Source: Deltaproteobacteria bacterium (lineage in GTDB: Bacteria > Myxococcota > XYA12-FULL-58-9). From it: a stretch of DNA of 64,000 nt. How positions within the stretch are numbered: the stretch's first letter is position 1; each line of letters starts with the position of its first letter. Shown in pieces: positions 17,190 to 26,044 of this stretch. Both the position numbers and the translations under genes were made by a program. Where the stretch lies: the NCBI GenBank assembly GCA_016218825.1, contig JACRCV010000085.1, positions 1 through 64,000 on the forward strand, in the 5' to 3' direction. Under the pieces are notes generated by a model, which was given only the letters and a program-made list of their open reading frames with translations, was not told the DNA's origin and made no database searches.

Positions 17190-18400
17190 AAGCCGTGGCA
17201 CTCGCCGTTCGCGTCGGCTGGCGCGGCCTGGCGCTGCGCAAAGGGCGCGCCGCCCTGATGATGCTCGGCGTCGCCATCGGCGTCGTCACGCTCACCCTCG
17301 TCGTCAGCGTCGGCCGCGGCGCCAAGGCCAAGGTCGAGAGCGGCATCAACGCTTTCGGCGCCGACGGCATGCTGATCACCGCCGGCTCGCCGCAGTTTCG
17401 CGGCCCCGGCGACGAGCGGGTCACGACCCTGACGCCCGAGGACGCGACGGCGCTGCGGGCGCGGGTGCAGGGTATCCGCGTCCTCGCGCCGATGGTCGTG
17501 CGCCTCGAGCAGACGCTCGTCTACCAGGGCAACAACATGACCGCGCCGGTCATCGGCTCGACACCCGACTACGGCGAGGCCTGGGACTGGCCGGTGGTGT
17601 CGGGTGAGGAGCTCAGCGAAGCGCACGAGGCGGCGGCGGCGCGCGTCGCCGTCATCGGCAAGACCATCGCCCAGGAGCTCTTCGGCGCGGTCGCGCCGGT
17701 GGGCGAGTCGATGCGCATCGGCGAGCAGGCGTTCAAGGTGATCGGCGTGCTCGCGCCCCGCGGCGTGAGCCCGATGGGCATGGACATGGACCGCCGCGTC
17801 GTCGTGCCGCTGTCGACCGGCATGCGTCGGCTGTTCAACGTCAGCTGGTACACGATGCTGCGGGTGCGCGCCACGAGCATCGACGGCGTCGACGCGGTCG
17901 GACGCGAGGCCACCGGCCTCCTCCGCGAGCGGCACCACATCGGCCCGACCGACACCGACGACTTTGCCATCCGCTCGCCGGCGACCTTCCGCGCCATGGC
18001 GACCGAGATGAGCGGCATGCTGACGATGATGCTCGGCATCATTACCGTCATCGCCCTCGTCGCCGGCGCCGTGGTGCTCGCCAACATCTTGCTCGCCGCC
18101 GTCGCCGAGCGTCGCGTCGAGATCGGCCTGACGCGGGCGCTCGGGGCCACGAAGCGGCAGATCGTGCAGCAGTTCGTCGTCGAGGGCCTCGTCGTCACCG
18201 TCGCCGGCGGCGCGGTCGGCGTCGCGGTCGGGACGATCGGCGCCGCCCTCCTCGGCGGCATCGGGGCGCTGCCTGCCGTGGTCACCTGGGAGCCGTTCGC
18301 CCTCGCCCTGGTCGCGAGTCTGACAGTCGGCCTCCTGGCCTCCTTCGTCCCGGCGCGGCGCGCCGCGGCCATCGAGCCGGCGACGGCGCTGCGGCCATAA
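17186..18400 (+). CDS. FtsX/MacB-type ABC permease, first
   Basis: 404 residues from the ATG overlapping the ATPase stop. One N-terminal helix (KGRAALMMLGVAIGVVTLTLVV), a ~240-residue periplasmic MacB-PCD-like domain, then three C-terminal helices including the VEIGLTRALGATKRQIVQQFVVEG coupling segment. MacB proteins normally fuse the ATPase and permease; here they are separate, and a second permease follows, suggesting a heterodimeric pump. Confidence 0.88.
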   Translation: MKAVALAVRVGWRGLALRKGRAALMMLGVAIGVVTLTLVVSVGRGAKAKVESGINAFGADGMLITAGSPQFRGPGDERVTTLTPEDATALRARVQGIRVLAPMVVRLEQTLVYQGNNMTAPVIGSTPDYGEAWDWPVVSGEELSEAHEAAAARVAVIGKTIAQELFGAVAPVGESMRIGEQAFKVIGVLAPRGVSPMGMDMDRRVVVPLSTGMRRLFNVSWYTMLRVRATSIDGVDAVGREATGLLRERHHIGPTDTDDFAIRSPATFRAMATEMSGMLTMMLGIITVIALVAGAVVLANILLAAVAERRVEIGLTRALGATKRQIVQQFVVEGLVVTVAGGAVGVAVGTIGAALLGGIGALPAVVTWEPFALALVASLTVGLLASFVPARRAAAIEPATALRP

Positions 18401-18419
18401 CCCCGCGGCTGACGACGCC

Positions 18420-19637
18420 ATGCGCTTCACCAAGCTTGCCCGCCTCGCCGCCGCCTCCGTCTGGCGGCAACGGCGACGCACCTGGCCGGCGGCCATCGGC
18501 ATCGCGGTCGGTGTCGGGGGGATGGTCACGATGGTCGCCGTCGGTCAGGGGGCCGAGCAGGCCGTCATCGAGCGCATCGCCGCCTTGGGCACGAACCTCG
18601 TCGTCGTCTCTCCCGGGCAGACCAGGATCTTCGCCGGCCGGCCGCGTCAGGTCGGCAACCTGACAACGCTGACCCTCGAAGACGCCCGCAGCGTCGCCGC
18701 GAGCTGCCCGAGCGCCGCCGCGGTGGCGCCGGCCCAAAGCCGGAGGCTGCAGCTCAAGTGGGAGACCTACGCGACCTCGAGCAACGTCGTCGGGGCGAGC
18801 GCCGAGATCCTCTCGGTGAAGAACCTCGAAGTGGAGCGCGGCCGCTTTTTCGACGACACCGAGGCGCGCGCCGCCCTGCGCGTCGCGGTGCTCGGCGCGA
18901 CCGTGGCCAGGAGCCTGTTCGCCGACGCCGATCCGCTCGGCGTGACCTTGCGCGTCGGCAACGTGCCGTTCGAGGTCATCGGCGTGCTCGCCCCCAAAGG
19001 CCTCGACTCGACCGGCAACGACCAGGACGATCAGGTCGTGATCCCCATCCGCACCGCATTGCGGCGCGTCTTCAACGTCGACTACATCGGCAACATCTAC
19101 GTCACCGCCGTGCCGGGCGCCGCCCAGACCCTGGTCGGCGAGGTCGCCGGCGTTCTGCGCGAGCGGCATCGCATCAAGCCGGGCAAGACCGACGACTTCG
19201 CGGTCCAGAACCAAGCCGACGTGCTCGAGGCCGAGCGCAGCACCGCCGCGAGCTTCACGCTGCTCTTGGGCGCGGTGTCGGCGGTGGCGCTGCTCATCGG
19301 CGGCGTCGGCGTGCTCGCCGTCATGCTCATCGCGGTGCGCGAGCGGATGCGAGAGATTGGGCTGCGGCGGGCTCTCGGCGCCTCGCGCCACGACGTCCTC
19401 GCGCAGTTCGTGGGAGAAGCGCTGCTCATCGGGCTCGGCGGGGCGATCATCGGCGTCGTGCTTGGCGTCGCGGCGGGCCTCGGCGCCTCGGTGCTCGGTG
19501 GATGGCAAGTCGTGCTCTCGGCCGGCGTCGCGCTCGCCGCGACCGCGGTGTCGATGCTCGTGGCGCTCGCGTTTGGCGTGGCGCCGGCGCGCCGGGCCGC
19601 CGCGGTTGATCCGGCGACGTCGCTCAGGAGCGCTTGA
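18420..19637 (+). CDS. FtsX/MacB-type ABC permease, second
   Basis: 405 residues starting 20 bp after the previous permease and sharing its fold: one N-terminal helix, a periplasmic domain, three C-terminal helices, and the MREIGLRRALGASRHDVLAQFVGEALLIG coupling segment. It is clearly homologous to its neighbour, so the pair arose by duplication. It is the last gene of the operon; no terminator hairpin with a T-run is visible before the convergent CotH-like gene. Confidence 0.88.
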   Translation: MRFTKLARLAAASVWRQRRRTWPAAIGIAVGVGGMVTMVAVGQGAEQAVIERIAALGTNLVVVSPGQTRIFAGRPRQVGNLTTLTLEDARSVAASCPSAAAVAPAQSRRLQLKWETYATSSNVVGASAEILSVKNLEVERGRFFDDTEARAALRVAVLGATVARSLFADADPLGVTLRVGNVPFEVIGVLAPKGLDSTGNDQDDQVVIPIRTALRRVFNVDYIGNIYVTAVPGAAQTLVGEVAGVLRERHRIKPGKTDDFAVQNQADVLEAERSTAASFTLLLGAVSAVALLIGGVGVLAVMLIAVRERMREIGLRRALGASRHDVLAQFVGEALLIGLGGAIIGVVLGVAAGLGASVLGGWQVVLSAGVALAATAVSMLVALAFGVAPARRAAAVDPATSLRSA

Positions 19638-19733
19638 GAGGACGACCGCCTGACGTACGCCGACCGGAACGCTCGGGCGGCGACCGCACCCACCTCGACC
19701 CCCGGCGGGGGCTGGTCCCGGCGGCCGGCCGCC

Positions 19734-21419
19734 TCAGGGATGACAGAGGCCGGTCGTCGGCTCGCAGACCGGCACCTGGGACGGACAGTCGGTGTCGACG
19801 GTGCAGCGCGGCACGCAGTGACCGTTTGGGGCGCAGACCTGGTCGGGGCTGCAGTCGCAGACCGGGGCCTGCGGCACACAAATCAGGCGAGTCGCCTCGC
19901 AGGTCAACGTCACCGGCAGGTCGGTCGGGCAGCTGCATTGGTCGGCGCAGCTCGGCAGGCAGCGACCGGCCTCCTGGACGTGGACGCTGCACGCCGGGCA
20001 CTGGGCGCTGCAGTCGGCGTCGCAGCTCTCACCGCTGTCGCAGATGCCGTCGCCGCAGGTCACGGCCAGGGTGCCGTCGAGCGCCGCCAACACGTTGGCG
20101 ACGCGCGCCTCGATGAAGGCCGGCATGCTCACCTGGGCGTTCGTGCCGGGTGTCACCGTGGCCTCGAACATCGCGAACGTGCCGCGCTTCGTCGGATCGG
20201 CGGCGACGTAGTCGGCAATCAGCGCCCGCCATCGCTCGATGGCGGCGGTCATCGGCTCGAGCGCGTAGGCGCCGGTCGCGTACGCCTCGAGCAGCGCGTG
20301 GTAGCGGTCGCGGAACTCGCTGACCGCGAGGATGCGGGTGATGAGCGGCCGCGCGGTCGGGGCGCCGCTGCCCATGCTGACCTTGCAGTAGGGCGAGTCG
20401 ATGTCGAAGCGCAGCAGCTGCTCGATCGTCAGCTGGCAGCTGAAGTGACCAAACGCCTCGTTGTAGTCCCACGGGATCAGCGCGAAGCGCCCGGTGGTCG
20501 GGTTGTCGTAGAGATAGAAGTTGTGCGCGATGGAGCCGGCGTAGCTGTCGAGCGACACCAGCAGGGTGTTCAACGCCAACCACTTCAAGAACAGCTCGAC
20601 GTCGAAGACCGGCTCGATCGCCGCCTTGAAGTCGGCGTCGGCGGTGTTGTTGAGCACGTCGAGGAAGTGGATCAGGCCGCTGTAGTCGGCGACGTCCTCG
20701 TTGGTCTTCAGCTCGTAGGCGAGACCGCCGCCGTAGGCGTCGATGCTGGCGCCGTGGTAGGTCAGGTCACCGCCCTCGGGCTTGTAGAGGTTGCCGCTCT
20801 TGTCGCCGAACCAGGTGGCGAGGAAGTTCTTGTCGACCTGCTCGACGCTGACGTAGAGCCCCTGGTGGTTGCCGTTCACGTACAGATCGACGTAGGCCAC
20901 CCGGCTCGCCGGCACCCCGGCGTCGCGGAACAGATCGTAGGACAGCCGCTCGCGCATGAAGGAGTAGTCGTTCCAGGCGTTGTGCAGGTTCAGGGTCTTG
21001 ACGCCGTGGAAGGTCTGGCCGTCGACGAACTCGTTGAGCTTGACCTTGAAGGAGTAGCGCGTGCTGCCTTCCCTGGTGATCGACCAGCGAGAGGAGTTGC
21101 CTTTGAAGCGCACCCCCACCTGCGCGTAGATCTCGTCGCCGAACCGGAAGGTGCCCTCGACGTACTCGTCGGCGGCCGGATCGGCGATCAGCGCTGCCCA
21201 GCTCGCATCCGAAAGCTCGAGGTCGTAACGCTGCACCACGTCGGGGTCGTAGACGAAGGCGGCGCCCAGGGGGTCCGGCGCGGCGGGATCGGCGCCAAGG
21301 TCCCCCGAATCGGGCAGCGCCGCGGCGTCGGCCGCGCCTGGTTCCTTGGCGCTGCAACCCGCGAGCGCGAGGCCGATAACGAAGAGCAGCGAGCGTCGGC
21401 AGCGGAACCTCGGTAGCAT
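19734..21419 (-). CDS. CotH-family kinase-like lipoprotein with Cys-rich tail
   Basis: 561 residues from an ATG at 21419, chosen because a basic stretch, hydrophobic core and lipobox LAGC (Cys23) follow. Residues ~55-440 match the CotH fold: VGVRFKGNSSRWS, YSFKVKLNEFVDGQTFHGVKTLNLHNAWND-type lines, and IPWDYNEAFG. CotH of Bacillus is an atypical protein kinase acting on spore coat proteins, so an extracytoplasmic kinase role is possible. The last ~100 residues are a Cys-rich module (CGDGICDSGESCDADC and repeats like the other lipoproteins here). Confidence 0.85.
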   Translation of the reverse strand: MLPRFRCRRSLLFVIGLALAGCSAKEPGAADAAALPDSGDLGADPAAPDPLGAAFVYDPDVVQRYDLELSDASWAALIADPAADEYVEGTFRFGDEIYAQVGVRFKGNSSRWSITREGSTRYSFKVKLNEFVDGQTFHGVKTLNLHNAWNDYSFMRERLSYDLFRDAGVPASRVAYVDLYVNGNHQGLYVSVEQVDKNFLATWFGDKSGNLYKPEGGDLTYHGASIDAYGGGLAYELKTNEDVADYSGLIHFLDVLNNTADADFKAAIEPVFDVELFLKWLALNTLLVSLDSYAGSIAHNFYLYDNPTTGRFALIPWDYNEAFGHFSCQLTIEQLLRFDIDSPYCKVSMGSGAPTARPLITRILAVSEFRDRYHALLEAYATGAYALEPMTAAIERWRALIADYVAADPTKRGTFAMFEATVTPGTNAQVSMPAFIEARVANVLAALDGTLAVTCGDGICDSGESCDADCSAQCPACSVHVQEAGRCLPSCADQCSCPTDLPVTLTCEATRLICVPQAPVCDCSPDQVCAPNGHCVPRCTVDTDCPSQVPVCEPTTGLCHP

Positions 21420-21495
21420 CGGCGACCCCTTCTCTTTGGAGCACTTGGACGACCCCGAAGTGTGCAACCCGGATGCCACGACCCCTCGCGCTGCT

Positions 21496-21530
21496 AACAT
21501 GAAAACATGAATACAATTCACAACTTGCAT
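21496..21530 (-). promoter_or_regulatory. AT-rich promoter-like stretch upstream of the CotH-like gene
   Basis: A locally AT-rich segment in otherwise GC-rich DNA, with the direct repeat ACATGAAA/ACATGAAT (21498-21512) and, on the minus strand, TTGTGA followed by TATTCATG. It lies ~80-110 bp before the gene start. I cannot fix exact -35 and -10 boxes. Confidence 0.35.
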
Positions 21531-21643
21531 CGCTAGAGGTGGGAGGTCCGCGGACGGTGGGATCTGCAGGTACCGATCCGACGCGGGCGCGGGCGCGACC
21601 TGAAGATCTCGACGTCCCAGCGCCGTCACCAGGGCGGCGCCGC

Positions 21644-22615
21644 TCAACGCGTGAGCGACACGCCGACCAGATAGCGCACGAGCTCGGCGGTGCCGCGGAC
21701 CTGATCTTCGTGCGTCAGGCAGTGGGGCGCCTCCACGGTGATGGCGCTGTCGCTGCCGGTCTCGACGACGAAGTCCTTCAGCGTGCCGGGGTTGCGGCTG
21801 ACGTAGATCCCCGGCCCTTGCTTGTCGTAGCACGCCGGTCGATCGTCCATGATCGGGTAGCGACGCGCGAGCAGCGCCAGGCTGCGCTCGAGCACGGCGC
21901 CGGCGTCGAGGTGCAGGCCGAAGAAGCCCCCGTTGTTGACCGCGGCGCCGTGTAGATCCAACGCCAGGTTGTAGCCCCGCGCCAGCACGTCGCGCACCAA
22001 CCGCACCTCCAACGGCGCGTTCGCGGCGGTCGAGAACCAGCGGTTCAAGTCCTTCAGGTCGACGTTGACCCGAGTGCCGGCCGAGAGCCCGGTGGGGTTG
22101 ATGAGCGGCACGATGGTGAACTCGACGCCGTCTCTGAGCTTCGGCTGGAGCAGCAGCTGCTGGGCAAACAACATCGCCGCCGCCGGCCCCGCGGGCTCGT
22201 CGCCGTGGACACCGGCGGTGATCAGCACCCGCAGCTTCGGTGGGTTTCGTTTGTCGACACAGCCGAAGTGCAGGGCGACGAGCGGGATGCCGCCGACGAC
22301 GCCGAGGTTCGCGACCTGCACCGCTTGGCTTTGCCGCAGCGCATCGACCCGGGCGCCGAAGGTCTCGACGTACGCCGCGCCGATCGTGCCGCCGGTCGCC
22401 CGCTTCTCGCTCGCCAACCAGTTGACGATGCCGGCGCCCCCCGAGCGCAGCCTGGTGGTCGAGGTGCCGGCGAGGTACTGCTTCCCCGGGCGCAGATCCG
22501 TGGTCGCGACCGGCTCGACGGTCGCGCGCACCACCCTCAACGACGGCACGACGATGTCCGTGGGCCTCACCTCGAGGCTCGGTCCCGTTCCTTTCAGTCG
22601 GTTGATCTCGCTCAC
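21644..22615 (-). CDS. M14-family zinc carboxypeptidase / succinylglutamate desuccinylase-like
   Basis: 323 residues if translation starts at the GTG at 22615 (VSEINRL). Longer in-frame starts run into a G-rich repeat and add only low-complexity residues. The zinc motif is ITAGVHGDEPAG (His and Glu), followed by INPTGLSAGTRVN and the DLHGA His ligand; ITVEAP near the C-terminus supplies the catalytic Glu. No signal peptide is visible. The GVHGDEP wording and DLHGA are typical of the M14 branch that includes AstE/AspA-like and DUF2817 peptidases. The substrate cannot be deduced. Confidence 0.8.
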   Translation of the reverse strand: MSEINRLKGTGPSLEVRPTDIVVPSLRVVRATVEPVATTDLRPGKQYLAGTSTTRLRSGGAGIVNWLASEKRATGGTIGAAYVETFGARVDALRQSQAVQVANLGVVGGIPLVALHFGCVDKRNPPKLRVLITAGVHGDEPAGPAAAMLFAQQLLLQPKLRDGVEFTIVPLINPTGLSAGTRVNVDLKDLNRWFSTAANAPLEVRLVRDVLARGYNLALDLHGAAVNNGGFFGLHLDAGAVLERSLALLARRYPIMDDRPACYDKQGPGIYVSRNPGTLKDFVVETGSDSAITVEAPHCLTHEDQVRGTAELVRYLVGVSLTR

Positions 22616-22647
22616 CCGCGACCCCGTCGCTTCAACTGCCTTCTGCC

Positions 22648-22723
22648 TTTGATTCCCGCGCGGCCGCTGTCGGCCGCGCTCCCCACCCCCACCCCCCGTC
22701 CCCCGCTCGGGTGGGGCGGGGGC
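22648..22723 (-). repeat. G-rich dispersed repeat, copy A
   Basis: Read on the minus strand: CCCCGCCCCACCCGAGCGGGGG, a short gap, GGGGGGTGGGGGTGGGGAGCG (shown by its runs), a GC hairpin and GCGCGGGAATCAAA. The same order is seen at 24939-25018 and 44154-44249. Here it lies between two divergent genes. Confidence 0.75.
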
Positions 22724-22844
22724 CGAAGTCGCGCTCATTCGAGGGCGCTCGCTCCAGTATCGCACGACTCGGCGGTGGATGCCGATCCCTTTCTCGACAC
22801 CGCGCGCGCCCGTCCCGGCTTGTCGGCCGAGATCAGACGTGGGC

Positions 22845-24914
22845 ATGATGGCCGGCATGCGCGCACTTCCTCTGGTGATGCTCTCGAGCCTCGGCCTCGG
22901 GTCCTACGGCTGCAATGACTGTCCGAGCCGCGAAGGCCCGCAGGTCGCGTTCGACCCGACGCTCAAAGACGGCGACGGCAACCCCGCTACCTGGCTGTCG
23001 TTCCCGTTCCCGTCCGACCATCGCCGCGTCGACGGCGGCAACATCCGCGTCCGTGACTTTCCGGATCCGGACCACACCGAGATCCTGAGCAGCTACACCC
23101 ACGAGGCCGAGGCGACGCTCGACGGCTTCGGCACCAACAGCCCGGTGTACCTGAGCTTCAAGCGCCCCCTCGACCTCGGCACCCTCTCGGCCGACCCCGG
23201 GGCGCTCGCGAGCCCGACGGCGCCGTTGCAGCTCGTCGACGTCACCGAGACCTCGCCCGAGTACGGCCGCCGCCGGCCGCTCGGCTACGAGTATTGGGCC
23301 GACGCCGGCAAGTACGTGCCGGCGAACACCCTCGCGGTGGCGCCGGCGTGGGGCCTGCCGCTCTCGGAGCGGACCACCTACGCGCTCGTCGCCACCGCCG
23401 ACCTTCATGACACGGCGGGAGACGCCCTCGAGGCGCCGCCCTTGCTCTCTCGCCTGCTCGGCGACGACGTCGGCCTGAGCTGCTTCGAGCCGGCGGTGGA
23501 CGAGACCCTGGTCGACGCCTTGACGAAGATCTTCGAGCCCCTCACCCGCCTCTTCGAGCGCGAGAGCTGGGACACCGATCGGGTCGCGGCGGCGACGGTG
23601 TTCACCACCCAGACGATCACCCGACCGCTCGCAGAGATCCGCGCCGCGGTCACGACCGAGCTCCGAGCGCCGACGCCGAAGACCGACGGCTGGCAAGAGA
23701 AGGGCGGCGCCGGCGGGTTCGCGGAGCGCCGCACCTTCCAATGGAACGGCACTGAGACCACCGCCTATTGGGTGCTGGAGGGTCGCTTCGAGTCGCCGAG
23801 CTACCAGAAGGGCACGCTGCCCTACGCCGCGCCTCGCGACGGCGGCGCCTTCAACGTCGTCGACGGCAAGCTGACGCCGGATCACTACGAGAGCCTGCGC
23901 TTCGTGCTCACCGTCCCGGAGGCCCCGCCGGCGAATGACGCGCCCTGCTATCCGATCGTGTTGTTCGCGCACGGCACCGGCGGTGACGCCTACGACGTGA
24001 CCGACGGCACCGCGGGGCGGCTGGCAGGGCGCGGCCTCGCCGGCATCGGCATCGATCAGCCGCTGCACGGGCTGCGCAACGAGGGCAAGACCTTCGACGT
24101 CTCGATCATGAGCTTCAATCTGTTCAACGCCGCCGCGGCGCGCGCCAACTTCCGCCAGTCCGCGGTAGACACCTTCTCGCTGACGCGGATGGTGCGCGAG
24201 GCGCTGACGGTCCCGGCCGGCGTCAGCCCCACCGGCGAGGACATCTGCTTCGACCCCGCCAAGGTGAGCTTCTTCGGCCACTCGCACGGCGGCCTGACCG
24301 GCTCGCTCGCCGCGGCGCTCGAGACCGACATCGGCGCCTGGGTGTTCTCCGGCGCCGGCGGTGGCCTGTCCATCACCCTGATGGAGCGCAAGGACATGGT
24401 CGACTTCAAGGCGTTCCTGACGCTGTTGCTCTACCTCGACCCTGCCGACGAGCCGCTCACCGAGATGCATCCGGCCATCGGCCTGGTGCAGGCGCTGGTG
24501 GAGATCACCGACCCGATCAACTACGCGCCGCACTGGCTCGGCGCCGGCGGCGAGCCGGGCGCGAAGAGCGTCTTCATGACCTCGGGAGAGCACGACGCCG
24601 CGACGCCGCACCGCACCGCGAGCGCCCTCGCCGTCGCCGCTCACCTGCCGGTCGTAGAGCCCGTGGTCATTCCGATCCCGGCCTACGACTGGATTGGCTT
24701 GCCGGCCGCAACTGCGCCGGTGTCAGGAAACGCCGGCGCCAAGACCGCGGGCTTCATCCAATGGACGAACGATCGTCCGGGCCGGGACTACGACAGCCAC
24801 TGGCTGATCTTCTACCGCCCCGAGGCGATCCACGCCTCGATGCGCTTCCTGCAGTCGGCGGCCTACGAGGCGACGCCGGTCATCGAGCGCCTGCCGAACG
24901 CCGACGTCCGCTAG
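22845..24914 (+). CDS. Secreted alpha/beta-hydrolase (lipase-like) lipoprotein
   Basis: About 689 residues from the ATG at 22845 (others at 22848 and 22857). The N-terminus carries a lipobox-like GSYGC. The first ~330 residues include FPFPSDHRR and a Cys-poor beta-rich region as in large extracellular lipases with Ig-like N-domains. The hydrolase core starts around YPIVLFAHGTGGDAYD; FFGHSHGGLTG is the nucleophile elbow (Ser in GHSHGG), and TSGEHDAATPHRT probably bears the Asp and His. Lipase/esterase activity on a host or prey lipid is plausible but not shown. It stands alone. Confidence 0.75.
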   Translation: MMAGMRALPLVMLSSLGLGSYGCNDCPSREGPQVAFDPTLKDGDGNPATWLSFPFPSDHRRVDGGNIRVRDFPDPDHTEILSSYTHEAEATLDGFGTNSPVYLSFKRPLDLGTLSADPGALASPTAPLQLVDVTETSPEYGRRRPLGYEYWADAGKYVPANTLAVAPAWGLPLSERTTYALVATADLHDTAGDALEAPPLLSRLLGDDVGLSCFEPAVDETLVDALTKIFEPLTRLFERESWDTDRVAAATVFTTQTITRPLAEIRAAVTTELRAPTPKTDGWQEKGGAGGFAERRTFQWNGTETTAYWVLEGRFESPSYQKGTLPYAAPRDGGAFNVVDGKLTPDHYESLRFVLTVPEAPPANDAPCYPIVLFAHGTGGDAYDVTDGTAGRLAGRGLAGIGIDQPLHGLRNEGKTFDVSIMSFNLFNAAAARANFRQSAVDTFSLTRMVREALTVPAGVSPTGEDICFDPAKVSFFGHSHGGLTGSLAAALETDIGAWVFSGAGGGLSITLMERKDMVDFKAFLTLLLYLDPADEPLTEMHPAIGLVQALVEITDPINYAPHWLGAGGEPGAKSVFMTSGEHDAATPHRTASALAVAAHLPVVEPVVIPIPAYDWIGLPAATAPVSGNAGAKTAGFIQWTNDRPGRDYDSHWLIFYRPEAIHASMRFLQSAAYEATPVIERLPNADVR

Positions 24915-24938
24915 ACCGTCTTCAGGTGGACGTGATCC

Positions 24939-25018
24939 GGCCCCCGCCCCACTCGGGGGCGGGGGATTCAGGGGGTGGGGGTGGGGAGCGACGCCGCATC
25001 GGCGGCGCGGGAATCAGA
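24939..25018 (+). repeat. G-rich dispersed repeat, copy B
   Basis: GGCCCCCGCCCC-ACTC-GGGGGCGGGG hairpin, then GGGGGTGGGGGTGGGG, a CGCCG/CGGCG hairpin and GCGCGGGAATCAGA. It lies between two convergent genes, where the hairpins could end transcription from both sides. The adjacent G-runs could also form a G-quadruplex. Confidence 0.75.
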
Positions 25019-25051
25019 TGAAGGCGAAGACGGTCCAGAAGATCCTCCAGG

Positions 25052-25864
25052 TCACCACGCGGGGTACATCAAGACCCGCTCGATCTCGACCTCGACCGCC
25101 TCGGTGTCCAGCAGGCCGTTGGGGCTCGCGTGCTCGACGCCCGGGAACAAGACGTTCTCGGCGCCGTCGAGCTGCGACGACTCGTTCGGCACCGTGCTGT
25201 CGGCGCCGCCGTACATCGACACCCACAGCGCCGGCCCCGGGGTCACCGGCGGCTGGTTCAGCGCCGCGATGAAGTCGCCGGTCTCGCAGAGCTCGTCCCA
25301 GGTGCAGACGAAGCCGGAGGGCGACAGGCACGGCGACGCCAGGCCGTGGTGCATGCCGCCCATGGTCACGTAGGTCCCGACCTTCGCCGCGCCGCCGAGG
25401 TTCTTCATGTAGTAGCGCGAGCTCACCGAGCCCATGCTGTGCGCGACGATGTCCACCCGTCGCGCCCCGGTCGCCGCCAGGACGTTCCCGACCTCGGCGG
25501 CGATGGTCGCGGCGTTGTCGACGTTGCAGCCCCACTTGGGCGACTCGAAGGTGGAGGCGAAGAGACGGTCGCGCGGCCAGCCGGAGGCGACCAGGCGGTC
25601 GATCATGATCGCGAAGTTGTCGGCGCTGCCGCCGCTGCCGTGGACGAAGACCACCGGATCGTAGATGACCGGCGGCGGATTGTCGTCATGGGCGCGCCCG
25701 TCGTCGCCGGCCGGAGCAGACGGGTCGCCGCTCGGACGCCAGGGGTCACCGCCGCCGCGGTGGCCGTCGCCGTCGTCGCCGGCGGCTCCATCGAGGCGGT
25801 TGTCGCCGCAACCGGCGGCGAGCAGCGCGACCACAGCGATGGCGTACATCGAAACCGAGCGCAT
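25052..25864 (-). CDS. Class 2-type lipase lipoprotein
   Basis: 270 residues from the ATG at 25864, chosen because basic residues, a hydrophobic run and lipobox LAAGC follow; an upstream in-frame ATG would bury the signal. A Gly/Asp-rich linker (~20-65) leads to an alpha/beta-hydrolase core: PVVFVHGSGGSADNF (oxyanion loop), VDIVAHSMGSVSSRYYM (nucleophile in AHSMG, the Bacillus LipA/class 2 form of GxSxG), YGGADSTVPNESS (Asp) and GVEHASP (His). All triad positions are present. Probably a surface-anchored lipase/esterase. Confidence 0.85.
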   Translation of the reverse strand: MRSVSMYAIAVVALLAAGCGDNRLDGAAGDDGDGHRGGGDPWRPSGDPSAPAGDDGRAHDDNPPPVIYDPVVFVHGSGGSADNFAIMIDRLVASGWPRDRLFASTFESPKWGCNVDNAATIAAEVGNVLAATGARRVDIVAHSMGSVSSRYYMKNLGGAAKVGTYVTMGGMHHGLASPCLSPSGFVCTWDELCETGDFIAALNQPPVTPGPALWVSMYGGADSTVPNESSQLDGAENVLFPGVEHASPNGLLDTEAVEVEIERVLMYPAW

Positions 25865-26044
25865 CAATCTCGACCCCGGCGGCAGAGTACAAGGCGCGCG
25901 GCGGTCGGTAAAGGCATCGAAGTCAGGCATCGAAATCACTCAGGATCGCTGGCAACCGGTCAACGATCGCGGCGATAATGAGAAGCGAACGGCCGATTCC
26001 CCCGGCGGTTCGTCGTTCGCGGTCCCCACGGGAGCAGGGGTGGC

